From the NCBI GenBank assembly GCA_021819535.1, contig JAKAQU010000153.1:1-6919 (forward strand): a DNA stretch of 6,919 nt. Direction: 5' to 3'. The stretch is from Pseudomonadota bacterium. GTDB lineage: Bacteria > Pseudomonadota > Alphaproteobacteria > Acetobacterales > Acetobacteraceae. The first letter of the stretch is position 1. Every line of letters starts with the position of its first letter. Position numbers and translations under genes: made by a program. Shown here one piece after another: positions 1 through 6,271 of this stretch. The notes below the pieces were generated by a model. The model searched no databases and had not been told where the DNA came from. It saw only the letters and a list, made by a program, of their open reading frames with translations.

Positions 1-248
1 GCCGCCGGCGGATGGGCGCGCCAATGCGGCGGGCGCAGCCGGGCGACCCGCCCGCCTTCCTGATCGATCATCAGCACGGCCTCCTCGGGCAGGAGGGCCC
101 GGAGATCGGCGATCAGGCGGCGGAGAACGAGCGGGGTCGTGATGTTGCGGGCGAACAGGATCACCCCGGCGGGGCGCGCGCGACGCAGCAATGCTGCCTC
201 CTCGACGCCGAGTTCCGGCCCGGCGAGGCCAATGATGGCGGCTTTCAT
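1..248 (-). CDS. nagZ: Beta-N-acetylhexosaminidase, glycoside hydrolase family 3 (partial, 5' end only)
   Basis: Only the first 82 codons are present; the gene continues past the left edge. In the known family, NagZ is a cytoplasmic GH3 enzyme that removes non-reducing N-acetylglucosamine from anhydromuropeptides during cell-wall recycling. The visible protein begins MKAAIIGLAGPEL and contains GVILFARNI near residues 28-36, then MIDQEGGRVARLRPP at about 60-74. The IDQEGGRV segment (Asp62, Glu64) is the hallmark substrate-binding stretch of NagZ. The catalytic His/Asp loop lies outside the window. The ATG at 248 is chosen because it gives the usual short N-terminus before the first beta strand; a GTG directly upstream (251) is in frame. 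No strong ribosome binding site is visible. It lies 66 nt downstream of the SPOR-domain gene on the same strand, an order common in alphaproteobacteria, so co-transcription is likely. Confidence 0.93.
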   Translation of the reverse strand, partial: MKAAIIGLAGPELGVEEAALLRRARPAGVILFARNITTPLVLRRLIADLRALLPEEAVLMIDQEGGRVARLRPPHWRAHPPA

Positions 249-314
249 CACCCGGCTCGGCGAGGGCGCGGCCTCGCGCGGACAGGATCCAAGGCGTGCC
301 GGCCCAAGACGCGC

Positions 315-1061
315 TCAGAAATCGGCAACGGTGCAAGCGGCGCCCTTGCCGCGCAGCGCCGCGCAGAAGGATTTTGCCTGTGCGCCATCGCCAAAGCCGC
401 CGGCGCGGAGCCGCCAGAAAACATGCCCGTCCCGCGCGACGACGCGGCTGATCATTGGTTTGCGATGGGCGAATTGCGGCGGAAAACGCTTCTCCAGGCG
501 CGCCCATTCCTCATGCGCCGCCGCCTCGCTCGGCAGTGCGGCGAGTTGCACCTCGATGTGATGGGCAGCTTGCGCGGCGGGTGATGCCATGACCGGTGCT
601 GCGGGCCTCGCGACGCTTGCGACCATTGCCGGATGCGCGGGCGAAGCGGGGGTGGCCGGCGGCGCCGTCTGAAGGCGATGGAGTTCGGCCGGTGCCGGGG
701 GTTCAGGCGGCGGCATGAGGGTCTCGGCCGAGCCCGCGGCCGGCGCGTGGCCATCCGGCGCGGGCGGCGCCGCGGCGAGCGGGTCGGGCTTCGGCTCGTC
801 GAGCCCGGTCGCCTGCATGCCGCCGGGATTGGCGGGTTTGATCTTGACCGGCCCCGGTCCGGCGGTGATCAGCGGCGGCGGCCCGTGATGGCGCGCGCCG
901 AGCGACCAGGCGCCGATGATCAGCGCGAGCGCACCACCGAGGCCGCCCGCGAACAGCAAAAGCCGCCGCGTTCCGGAATCGATCCCGCCCGCCGCGCCGC
1001 GCGAGCGCGCAGCGTGAGTGCTGAGACCGGCATCAAACTCGTCCGAAACCGTGCCGCGCAT
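315..1061 (-). CDS. SPOR-domain protein with one N-terminal membrane helix
   Basis: This 248-residue protein has a cytoplasmic N-terminus of about 33 residues ending in Arg-Arg, one hydrophobic helix at about 34-56 (LLLFAGGLGGALALIIGAW), a Pro/Ala-rich linker at about 57-165, and a C-terminal SPOR domain at about 168-246. The domain starts HHIEVQLAALPSEAAAHEEW, with VFWRLRAGGFGD and a final CTVADF typical of the fold. SPOR domains in general bind glycan strands stripped of stem peptides, often at division sites; that role here is inferred. The topology (N-in, SPOR in the periplasm) resembles FtsN and DedD, but the sequence does not let me call it FtsN. The frame stays open to an ATG at 1220, but that extension lies wholly inside argS. 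The ATG at 1061 has a GAGGAG site and places the gene 2 nt after the argS stop. It is followed by nagZ, another cell-wall gene. Confidence 0.9.
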   Translation of the reverse strand: MRGTVSDEFDAGLSTHAARSRGAAGGIDSGTRRLLLFAGGLGGALALIIGAWSLGARHHGPPPLITAGPGPVKIKPANPGGMQATGLDEPKPDPLAAAPPAPDGHAPAAGSAETLMPPPEPPAPAELHRLQTAPPATPASPAHPAMVASVARPAAPVMASPAAQAAHHIEVQLAALPSEAAAHEEWARLEKRFPPQFAHRKPMISRVVARDGHVFWRLRAGGFGDGAQAKSFCAALRGKGAACTVADF

Positions 1062-1063
1062 AC

Positions 1064-2842
1064 TCAACGCATCTCCTCGATCGGCGCGACCCCCATGACG
1101 GCGAGGCCGGAGCGGATCACCACCGCGGTCGCCGCCACCAGGGCGAGCCGCGCCCTCGTTTCCACGGGCCGATCCTCCTGGAGGAAGCGAAGCGTCGCGG
1201 CTTCTCGCCCGCGGTTCCACAATATATGAAAATCGGCGGCTAAATCATAGAGAAAAAAAGCGATCCGGTGCGGCTCACGGGCCCGCGCCGCGCCTTCGAC
1301 GAGGCGCGGCCAGGCGGCGAGGCGGCGGATCAGGGCGAACTCGGCCTCGTCCGCGAGGCTGTCGAGGCTCGCCGTCGCCAGCGCCTCGGGCGTGGTCGCG
1401 TGGCCCTCTTCTGCCGCGTGGCGCAGCACCGAGCGGCAGCGGGCATGGGCGTATTGGACGTAAAAGACCGGATTTTCCCGCGTTTGCGCCACCACCTGGT
1501 CGAGATCGAACTCCATCTGCGCGTCGCTTTTGCGCGTCAGCATGATGAAACGCACCACATCGCGGCCGACTTCCTCGATGAGATCGCGCAAGGTGACGAA
1601 ACTTCCGGCGCGCTTCGACATGCGCACCGGAACACCGCCCTTCAGCACGTGGACGATCTGGCAGAGGAGCACATCGAGTCGCGCGCGCTCGCCGGCAAGG
1701 GCCGCGACCGCCGCCTTCATGCGCGAGACGTAGCCGCCATGGTCAGCTCCCCAGACGTCGATCAGTGCGGTGAAGCCACGCGCGATTTTGTCGGCGTGAT
1801 AGGCGATGTCGTTGGCGAAATAGGTCGCCGAGCCGTCCGATTTGCGGAGCGGCCGGTCAACGTCGTCACCGAAGCGGGTCGCGCGGAACAGGGTTTGCGC
1901 GCGCGGCTCCCAGTCTTCGGGGAGCTTACCCTTGGGCGGCTCGAGCACGCCTTCATAAATCAGCCCTTGGGCCGAAAGGCGGGCGATGACCTCGTCGAGC
2001 CGCCCGGCCTCGACCAGCGCGCGCTCGGAGGTGAAGACCGCCTGGCGCACCCCGAGCAAATCGAGATCCTCGCGGATCGCGTCCATCATCGCCGCGATGG
2101 TGAAATCCCGCACCGGTTCGAACCAGAGTTCCGGCGGGGCGATGCCGCCATCGGGGGCGAGGCGGTCGGCGAATGTCTCGGCGAGGGCCGTACCGACCGG
2201 GATCAGATAATCGCCCTGATATTGAAGACCCATCGGCGCCTGGGCGGCGAACTCGTCGGCCGGAACGTCGCGCCCGAGTGCCTGCAGATAGCGCCAATAG
2301 GATGCCCAGGCCAGGGCCGCGACCTGGGCGCCGGCATCGTTGATGTAATATTCGCGGGTGACGTCGAAGCCCGCCTTGGCCAAGAGGTTGGCAAGCGCAT
2401 CGCCCACCACGGCGCCACGGCAATGGCCGATATGCATCGGCCCGGTCGGGTTCGCCGAGACGTATTCGACATTGACCCGCCCGCCGGCCCCGATCGTGCC
2501 ATCGCCGTAGGCCTCGCCGGCCGCGAGAATAGCCGGGATCACGCGGCGGAGGATGGCGGGATTGAGGCGGATATTGATGAAACCCGGCCCGGCGGCGGAG
2601 GCGGCCGCGATCTCTGGCGCATCGGCGAGGCGCCCGGCGAGGCTTTCGGCGAGCGCGCGCGGGGGCTTTCCGGCCGCCTTCGCCGCGACCATCGCCGCAT
2701 TGCTCGCCATATCGCCATGGGAGGCCTCGCGCGGCGGGCCGACCTCGACGCGGGCGAGGACATCCTCGGCAAGCGGGCCGGCATCGGCTTCGAGGGCGGC
2801 GATGACCCGCGCGCGGATATCGGCGAAAAGATCGCTGCTCAT
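1064..2842 (-). CDS. argS: Arginyl-tRNA synthetase
   Basis: This complete 592-residue class I aminoacyl-tRNA synthetase charges tRNA-Arg with arginine in the cytoplasm, an essential step of translation. The N-terminal additional domain that recognises the tRNA D-loop covers about residues 1-115 and includes GDMASNAAM. The catalytic Rossmann fold follows, with the HIGH signature intact at 137-140 (SANPTGPMHIGHCRG) and EYYINDAGAQ at 164-173. The second signature is RMSKRAG at 407-413, the ArgRS form of KMSKS. The C-terminal anticodon-binding (DALR) region runs from about 459 (VFYVQYAHARCRS) to the end. Length and domain order are normal for bacteria. The ATG at 2842 follows GAGGA at the usual distance. 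It sits 36 nt after dgt and 2 nt before the SPOR gene, so it probably belongs to one operon. Confidence 0.98.
   Translation of the reverse strand: MSSDLFADIRARVIAALEADAGPLAEDVLARVEVGPPREASHGDMASNAAMVAAKAAGKPPRALAESLAGRLADAPEIAAASAAGPGFINIRLNPAILRRVIPAILAAGEAYGDGTIGAGGRVNVEYVSANPTGPMHIGHCRGAVVGDALANLLAKAGFDVTREYYINDAGAQVAALAWASYWRYLQALGRDVPADEFAAQAPMGLQYQGDYLIPVGTALAETFADRLAPDGGIAPPELWFEPVRDFTIAAMMDAIREDLDLLGVRQAVFTSERALVEAGRLDEVIARLSAQGLIYEGVLEPPKGKLPEDWEPRAQTLFRATRFGDDVDRPLRKSDGSATYFANDIAYHADKIARGFTALIDVWGADHGGYVSRMKAAVAALAGERARLDVLLCQIVHVLKGGVPVRMSKRAGSFVTLRDLIEEVGRDVVRFIMLTRKSDAQMEFDLDQVVAQTRENPVFYVQYAHARCRSVLRHAAEEGHATTPEALATASLDSLADEAEFALIRRLAAWPRLVEGAARAREPHRIAFFLYDLAADFHILWNRGREAATLRFLQEDRPVETRARLALVAATAVVIRSGLAVMGVAPIEEMR
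1073..1078 (-). promoter_or_regulatory. Ribosome binding site that fixes the start of the SPOR-domain gene
   Basis: On the minus strand GAGGAG lies 11 nt before the ATG at 1061, inside the last codons of argS. It supports the shorter 248-residue protein over the open frame reaching back to 1220. With only 2 nt between the argS stop and this ATG, translation of the two genes is probably coupled. Confidence 0.6.
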
Positions 2843-2850
2843 CGGTATTT

Positions 2851-2855
2851 TCCTC
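2851..2855 (-). promoter_or_regulatory. Ribosome binding site of argS
   Basis: GAGGA on the minus strand lies 8 nt before the ATG at 2842, within the 36-nt gap after dgt. It is the clearest Shine-Dalgarno match in the left half of the window and supports the argS start. Confidence 0.6.
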
Positions 2856-2878
2856 GAACGGCCGGCATCGGGAGAAAT

Positions 2879-4039
2879 TCAGCCGGAAATGGCGATATCG
2901 GTGAGCCGGCGATGCTCGTCCATGGCGAAGCGGTCGGTCATGCCGGCGATGTAGTCGGTGACGATGACCGCCGCCCGCACCGATCCCCCCTCCCCTGCCC
3001 GCGCCCGCCATTCATGGGGGAGAAGCCCGGGGTCAGCATGGAACAGGCGGAACAATTCCTCGGTCAGGCGACGCGCCTTGGTGGTCATGCGGTTGACCCG
3101 CCAGTGGCGGTACATGTGCTCGAAGAGAAACTCGCGGATAGCGCGGTTGGCGGCGGTGGCCTCGGCGCCGAAGGCGATCACCGGCGCCTTGGCCCGCCGG
3201 ATCGCATCCGCCGATTCGGGGTCGAGGGCGGCCAGACGCCGCCGCGATTCGGCCAAAAGATCGGAGACCAGGACATTGATCACGCGGCGGATGGTCTCAT
3301 GGCGGAGCCGGACGGGCGGCATATCGAGGCTCGCCTGGCGCGCCTCGGCCAAAGCGGCGCCGACGACCGGCAGATGGGCGATATCGTCGAAATCGAACAG
3401 CCCGGCGCGCAAACCGTCATCGAGATCATGGCCGTGATAGGCGATATCGTCGGCGAGCGAGGCGAGTTGCGCCTCGGCGGCGGCATAGAGCCCGAGATCG
3501 AGAGGATGGCGGGCGCTGTAATCGGCGACATAGGCGGGCGGGCGCTTGAGCGGGCCGTTATGCTTGGCCAGCCCCTCGAGCGTCTCCCAGGTGAGATTGA
3601 GGCCGTCGAACGCGGCATAGCGGCTTTCGAGGAGCGTCACCACGCGAAGCGACTGGGCGTTGTGGTCGAAGCCGCCGAAGGGCGCGGCAGCGGTGGCCAG
3701 GGCCTCCTCGCCGGCATGGCCGAAGGGCGGATGGCCGAGATCATGGGCGAGCGCCAGTGCCTCGGTCAGATCTTCGTCGAGGCCGAGCGCGCGGGCGCAA
3801 GAGCGGGCGATCTGCGCGACCTCGATCGAATGGGTGAGGCGGGTGCGGTAGAAATCGCCCTCGTGATTGACGAAGACCTGGGTCTTGTATTGCAGCTTGC
3901 GAAAGGCCGAGCTGTGGATGATACGGTCGCGGTCGCGCTGAAAGGGGCTGCGCCCGACCGCCTCGGGCTCAGGATGGAGCCGGCCGCGGGAGGTCTCGCT
4001 GCGGACGGCGAATTTGGCCGGGGCGTGCGCGTCGGTCAT
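2879..4039 (-). CDS. dgt: dGTPase-like HD-domain deoxynucleoside triphosphate triphosphohydrolase
   Basis: This 386-residue protein belongs to the dGTPase family, which cleaves dNTPs to deoxynucleosides and inorganic triphosphate and so limits nucleotide pools. The metal-binding HD signature is complete: His70 in TRLTHSIEV, His99-Asp100 in AHDLGHPPFGH, and the final aspartate in LADDIAYH (Asp197/198). The N-terminal block SPFQRDRDRIIHSSAFRKLQYKTQVF (31-56) is typical of the shorter alphaproteobacterial members, as is the NGPLKRP segment near 161. These are often annotated as dGTP triphosphohydrolase-like because the preferred dNTP is not known from sequence. I chose the ATG at 4039 because MTDAHAPAKFAVRSETSRGR matches the usual N-terminus. 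A GTG at 4057 would add six residues; neither start has a clear ribosome binding site. It is first in the minus-strand cluster, 36 nt ahead of argS, and divergent from the Fe-S carrier gene. Confidence 0.95.
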   Translation of the reverse strand: MTDAHAPAKFAVRSETSRGRLHPEPEAVGRSPFQRDRDRIIHSSAFRKLQYKTQVFVNHEGDFYRTRLTHSIEVAQIARSCARALGLDEDLTEALALAHDLGHPPFGHAGEEALATAAAPFGGFDHNAQSLRVVTLLESRYAAFDGLNLTWETLEGLAKHNGPLKRPPAYVADYSARHPLDLGLYAAAEAQLASLADDIAYHGHDLDDGLRAGLFDFDDIAHLPVVGAALAEARQASLDMPPVRLRHETIRRVINVLVSDLLAESRRRLAALDPESADAIRRAKAPVIAFGAEATAANRAIREFLFEHMYRHWRVNRMTTKARRLTEELFRLFHADPGLLPHEWRARAGEGGSVRAAVIVTDYIAGMTDRFAMDEHRRLTDIAISG

Positions 4040-4107
4040 GCCGGGGCGGGATAGCACCGCAACCGGGGCTCTTCAATCCGGACCGGTCCATACCTATTTG
4101 TCGGCTC
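4040..4107. promoter_or_regulatory. Divergent control region between dgt and the Fe-S carrier gene
   Basis: These 68 nt separate the two start codons and must hold, or lie close to, both promoters. For the minus strand, TTGAAG (4076-4071) and TATCCC (4053-4048) are spaced 17 nt. For the plus strand, TTCAAT (4072-4077) and TATTTG (4095-4100) are also spaced 17 nt. Both matches to sigma-70 elements are weak. If real, the two -35 boxes overlap on the same bases, and both transcripts would start at or next to their ATG codons. That would agree with the lack of Shine-Dalgarno sequences before either gene. A perfect palindrome lies in the plus-strand spacer. The promoter positions are inference. 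Confidence 0.4.
4080..4089. repeat. Perfect 10-bp palindrome GGACCGGTCC, possible operator
   Basis: GGACCGGTCC equals its own reverse complement and lies about 19-28 nt before the ATG of the Fe-S carrier gene, between its candidate -35 and -10 elements. The symmetry does not extend beyond ten bases. A dimeric regulator could bind here, but in GC-rich DNA a palindrome of this size can occur by chance. I do not recognise it as a site for a named regulator. Confidence 0.35.
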
Positions 4108-4467
4108 ATGGACATCGCCCCTTCCCTGGCCCCCTCCCCGGCCCCTTTCCGCCTGTCTCCGCGCGCGGCACGTCGGATCGCAACCCTGCTCTCGGAACCC
4201 GGCGCGGGGGCGGCGCTCCGCGTCGCCGTGCTCGCCGGCGGCTGCAACGGGATGCAATACCGCTTCGATCTCGATTCGGCGATCGCCGACGACGACCTGG
4301 TGATCGAGGAAGGCGGGGCACGGGTCGCGATCGATCCGGTGAGCTTCGATCTCCTCGCCGGCGCCGAACTCGACTTCGCCGAGGAATTGATGGGCGCCTA
4401 TTTCAAAGTGAAGAACCCCAACGCAACCTCGTCCTGCGGTTGCGGCACCTCGTTCGCCATCGATTGA
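4108..4467 (+). CDS. erpA: A-type iron-sulfur cluster carrier (HesB/IscA/ErpA family)
   Basis: This 119-residue protein has the HesB/IscA fold, which holds Fe-S clusters and passes them from the ISC or SUF scaffold to target enzymes in the cytoplasm. The three ligand cysteines are present: Cys46 in AGGCNGMQY, and Cys110 and Cys112 in SSCGCGTSF. The segment FKVKNPNATSSCGCGTSF closely follows the family's C-terminal signature. A 13-residue Ala/Pro-rich N-terminus precedes FRLSPRAARRI, where the conserved domain begins. The first motif reads GGCNGMQY where most members have GGCSGFQY. The symbol erpA is a best guess; IscA or SufA cannot be excluded, and no iscSU or suf genes are nearby. The ATG at 4108 lacks a clear ribosome binding site. 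It diverges from dgt and is followed after 12 nt by xthA, so the two are probably co-transcribed. Confidence 0.93.
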   Translation: MDIAPSLAPSPAPFRLSPRAARRIATLLSEPGAGAALRVAVLAGGCNGMQYRFDLDSAIADDDLVIEEGGARVAIDPVSFDLLAGAELDFAEELMGAYFKVKNPNATSSCGCGTSFAID

Positions 4468-4479
4468 GGCGCGGGGGCG

Positions 4480-5262
4480 GTGAAACTCGCGACCTGGAAT
4501 GTCAATTCGGTCCGCAAGCGCGTCGGTCAGGTGCAATCCTGGCTTTCGCGCGAGGCGCCGGACGTGCTCATCCTTCAGGAATTGAAGTGCGAGGCGCGCG
4601 ATTTCCCAGAACTCGACTTCGCCTCGCTCGGCTATCGCGCCGAAATCCTCGGCCAGAAAGCCTATAACGGGGTTGCCGTTCTCTCACGCCTGCCCTTCGA
4701 GGTTCGCGCGCGAGCACTTCCCGGCCTTACCCCGCCCCCGGGGGCGGAGGCGGTGGATGCCCGCTATCTCGAAATCGCGCTTCCTCAGTTGGTGATTGGC
4801 GGGCTTTACGCGCCGAACGGCAATTCCGGCGGCATCGAGGGGTTTCGGCGCAAGCTTTCCTGGCTCGATGCCCTGATCGCCCGCGCGAAAACGCTGCTCG
4901 CCGCCGATATACCGCTCATTCTCGCCGGCGATTTCAATGTCTGCCCCGATGATGACGACCTCGCCCCTGGCGCCCTCGCGCCCGACGACGCGCTGGTGCG
5001 CCCGGAAAGCCGTGCCCGGTTTCGCACGCTGCTCTGGCTCGGCCTCACCGATGCGCTCCGCGCGCTGACGCCGGAGGGGCCGATCTACACTTTCTGGGAT
5101 TATCAGGCCGGCGCCTTCGCCGCCGATCGCGGGCTTCGCATCGACCATGTGCTGCTCTCGCCGACGCTAGCCGAGCGGCTTGTCGCAGCGCAGGTGGACC
5201 GCGCCGCCCGCGCCGCCGAGCAGCCCTCCGATCACGCGCCCGTGGTGGTGACCCTCGATTGA
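4480..5262 (+). CDS. xthA: Exodeoxyribonuclease III (AP endonuclease)
   Basis: This 260-residue enzyme of the exonuclease-endonuclease-phosphatase superfamily cuts DNA 5' of abasic sites and removes nucleotides from 3' ends in base excision repair. All key residues are visible: Asn7 (TWNVNS), Glu34 (LQELK), Tyr110 (LYAPNG), Asp151 and Asn153 (AGDFNV), Asp222 (RIDHVL), and Asp251-His252 (PSDHAPV). Length and motif order match the ExoA/XthA family. The start is GTG at 4480, giving the standard N-terminus MKLATWNVNS. A G-rich stretch (GAGGCGCGGGGGCG) just before it may serve for ribosome binding. It begins 12 nt after the Fe-S carrier stop, which suggests one transcript. The carrier has no obvious direct role in this metal-dependent, cluster-free nuclease, so the pairing may be only positional. 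Confidence 0.97.
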   Translation: MKLATWNVNSVRKRVGQVQSWLSREAPDVLILQELKCEARDFPELDFASLGYRAEILGQKAYNGVAVLSRLPFEVRARALPGLTPPPGAEAVDARYLEIALPQLVIGGLYAPNGNSGGIEGFRRKLSWLDALIARAKTLLAADIPLILAGDFNVCPDDDDLAPGALAPDDALVRPESRARFRTLLWLGLTDALRALTPEGPIYTFWDYQAGAFAADRGLRIDHVLLSPTLAERLVAAQVDRAARAAEQPSDHAPVVVTLD

Positions 5263-5374
5263 TCTCCTTCCACCATACGGCGAAATCCGGCCTTGGCTTC
5301 AACAATTTGGTAGCGAATGGCGGCGTATTCTGGCATGACTCCTAACCCAACCCTGCCTGAGCCGACCCTCGTCC
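5263..5374. other. Intergenic region between xthA and the barrel protein gene
   Basis: This 112-nt gap holds a local AT-rich patch at about 5298-5335 (ttcaacaatttggtagcg, then gtattctgg) in otherwise GC-rich sequence, so the promoter of the following gene is probably here. I could not find a -35/-10 pair with proper spacing: TATTCT at 5326-5331 has no good partner at 16-18 nt. No convincing terminator hairpin follows xthA. Confidence 0.4.
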
Positions 5375-6214
5375 ATGCGCCCATTTCTCACTGCCGCCTT
5401 CGCCCTTTCCCTGCTTGCGCCGCTTGCCGCGCGCGCCGATGATTTGCTCGCCACTGATCTGCCGGTCGTCAACGTCAACCGGGAAATAGGTATCGCCGCG
5501 ACGGCGATGATCCAGAATTATACCGAGCATGACGGCGCTGGTAACACGCTCGACACCCAATCCGGCACCCTCCCCGGGCTCGAGGGCAAGATCACCACCA
5601 TGGTCGATGCGCTCGGCATCAGCAATCTCTATGCCGGCGTGCGCTATGGCTATAGCGGCGGCTCGTTCGGCTATAATGGCGCGACCATCGGTGGCACGCC
5701 GCTGCACAGCAACTCCAACGACACCATCAACAATGTCAGTGTCGAACTCGGCAAGGGGTTCCTGTTCAGCCCGAATTTGATGCTGATCCCGTTCATTCAG
5801 GGCGGCTATCACGACTGGCAGAGCGATCTCCAGGGGCCGGGCGGCTACAATGAGGACCATTCCAACGGCTTCCTCGGGTTCGGCGTGCGCGGCGATTATG
5901 CGCTCAACACCCGCCTCGTGCTTACCGGCCGGCTCGGCTGGGCGGAGACGGTCGGCGGCAGCGCCAATGCCTCGGGCGGGGCGCTTGCGGCCGAGGGGTA
6001 TGGCCCGATGAATTTCGCGCTCGGCGATACCCCGCTCCTGCAAGCCGGGATCGGCGCCGATTATCTCCTCGCCAACCGCATCCATCTCTATGGCGGGCTC
6101 GACTATACCCATTTCGGCTATGGCGCGAGCGGCGTGAACGGGGCTGGTTTTTATGAGCCTTCCAGCACCACCAGCGATCTGACCATTCGCATCGGTTTTG
6201 CTTTCGGCTTCTGA
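5375..6214 (+). CDS. Secreted, probable outer-membrane beta-barrel protein of unknown function
   Basis: This 279-residue protein has a clear Sec signal peptide: MRP, a hydrophobic core (FLTAAFALSLLAPLA) and a likely signal peptidase I site after Ala21 (ARA before DD). The mature part alternates polar and hydrophobic/aromatic residues in about ten amphipathic stretches, near 37-49, 69-79, 84-94, 117-128, 133-146, 163-174, 179-190, 219-231, 235-249 and 267-278. They are joined by Gly/Asn/Ser-rich loops. The protein ends IRIGFAFGF, with the terminal phenylalanine and alternating hydrophobics of a BamA recognition signal. This supports an outer-membrane barrel of roughly 8-12 strands; strand count and function are inference. 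I do not recognise the family; an OmpA-like or OmpW-like porin is possible, but no OmpA peptidoglycan domain is present. The ATG at 5375 is chosen because the signal peptide starts there; its ribosome binding site is weak. It is convergent with the cysteine synthase gene. Confidence 0.85.
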   Translation: MRPFLTAAFALSLLAPLAARADDLLATDLPVVNVNREIGIAATAMIQNYTEHDGAGNTLDTQSGTLPGLEGKITTMVDALGISNLYAGVRYGYSGGSFGYNGATIGGTPLHSNSNDTINNVSVELGKGFLFSPNLMLIPFIQGGYHDWQSDLQGPGGYNEDHSNGFLGFGVRGDYALNTRLVLTGRLGWAETVGGSANASGGALAAEGYGPMNFALGDTPLLQAGIGADYLLANRIHLYGGLDYTHFGYGASGVNGAGFYEPSSTTSDLTIRIGFAFGF

Positions 6215-6226
6215 AATTCCTGACGG

Positions 6227-6239
6227 AAAAAGTCTTTTT
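6227..6239. repeat. Short inverted repeat AAAAAG-T-CTTTTT beside the terminator
   Basis: Six bases on each side of a single T are perfect complements, immediately before the main hairpin. On the minus strand it supplies a T-run about 9 nt after the main stem, so it could assist termination of the cysteine synthase transcript. A one-base loop cannot fold as a full stem, so its meaning is uncertain. Confidence 0.35.
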
Positions 6240-6240
6240 G

Positions 6241-6270
6241 CTTCTTTTTCTTCAGAAAAAGAAGATTTTT
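6241..6270 (+). terminator. Rho-independent terminator in the convergent gap
   Basis: CTTCTTTTTC (6241-6250) and GAAAAAGAAG (6255-6264) form a perfect 10-bp stem closed by a TTCA loop, followed on the plus strand by ATTTTT (6265-6270). It lies 26 nt after the barrel gene stop and directly before the end of the convergent gene. The T-run favours the plus strand. On the minus strand the stem is followed by CAAAAAGACTTTTTCC, so it may also stop the cysteine synthase transcript, less cleanly. The stem is mostly A-T, which is unusual for a GC-rich genome. Confidence 0.75.
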
Positions 6271-6271
6271 A

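Noticed and set aside
260..277. Six-base-pair hairpin (GCGAGG / CCTCGC) between the SPOR gene and nagZ
   Set aside because: The stem is short, no T-run follows on either strand, and such GC hairpins arise easily by chance here. It does not support a terminator within the cluster.
12..584. Plus-strand open frame across nagZ and the end of the SPOR gene
   Set aside because: It is antisense to the NagZ signature and the SPOR domain, and its own translation resembles no known protein.
1062..1220. N-terminal extension of the SPOR-domain protein to an ATG at 1220
   Set aside because: The added 53 residues lie entirely within argS and are Arg/Gly-rich. The ATG at 1061 has a ribosome binding site and gives the expected short cytoplasmic tail before the membrane helix.
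1268..4054. A 928-codon open frame on the plus strand, antisense to argS and dgt
   Set aside because: It lies opposite two well-conserved enzymes whose motifs are complete on the minus strand. Its translation is low-complexity, rich in Arg, Gly, Ala, Asp and Glu, with no recognisable domain. Long antisense frames are expected in GC-rich codon usage.
4040..4057. Alternative GTG start for dgt adding six residues
   Set aside because: The ATG at 4039 matches the usual N-terminus. The GTG has no better ribosome binding site and would overlap the candidate -10 element.
3956..4057. Region screened for a riboswitch or arginine/tRNA-responsive leader ahead of the dgt-argS cluster
   Set aside because: There is almost no untranslated space before dgt, and the 36 nt before argS is too short for a T-box or a similar structure.
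5335..5442. A 35-codon open frame (MTPNPTLPEPTL...) overlapping the start of the barrel gene
   Set aside because: It is out of frame with the signal peptide, has no ribosome binding site, and its Arg/Cys/Pro-rich end is the shadow of the signal peptide coding sequence.
5342..6112. A 256-codon minus-strand open frame opposite the barrel gene
   Set aside because: The plus strand has a signal peptide and a barrel-type C-terminus. The opposite frame has no recognisable domain and begins inside the barrel gene.
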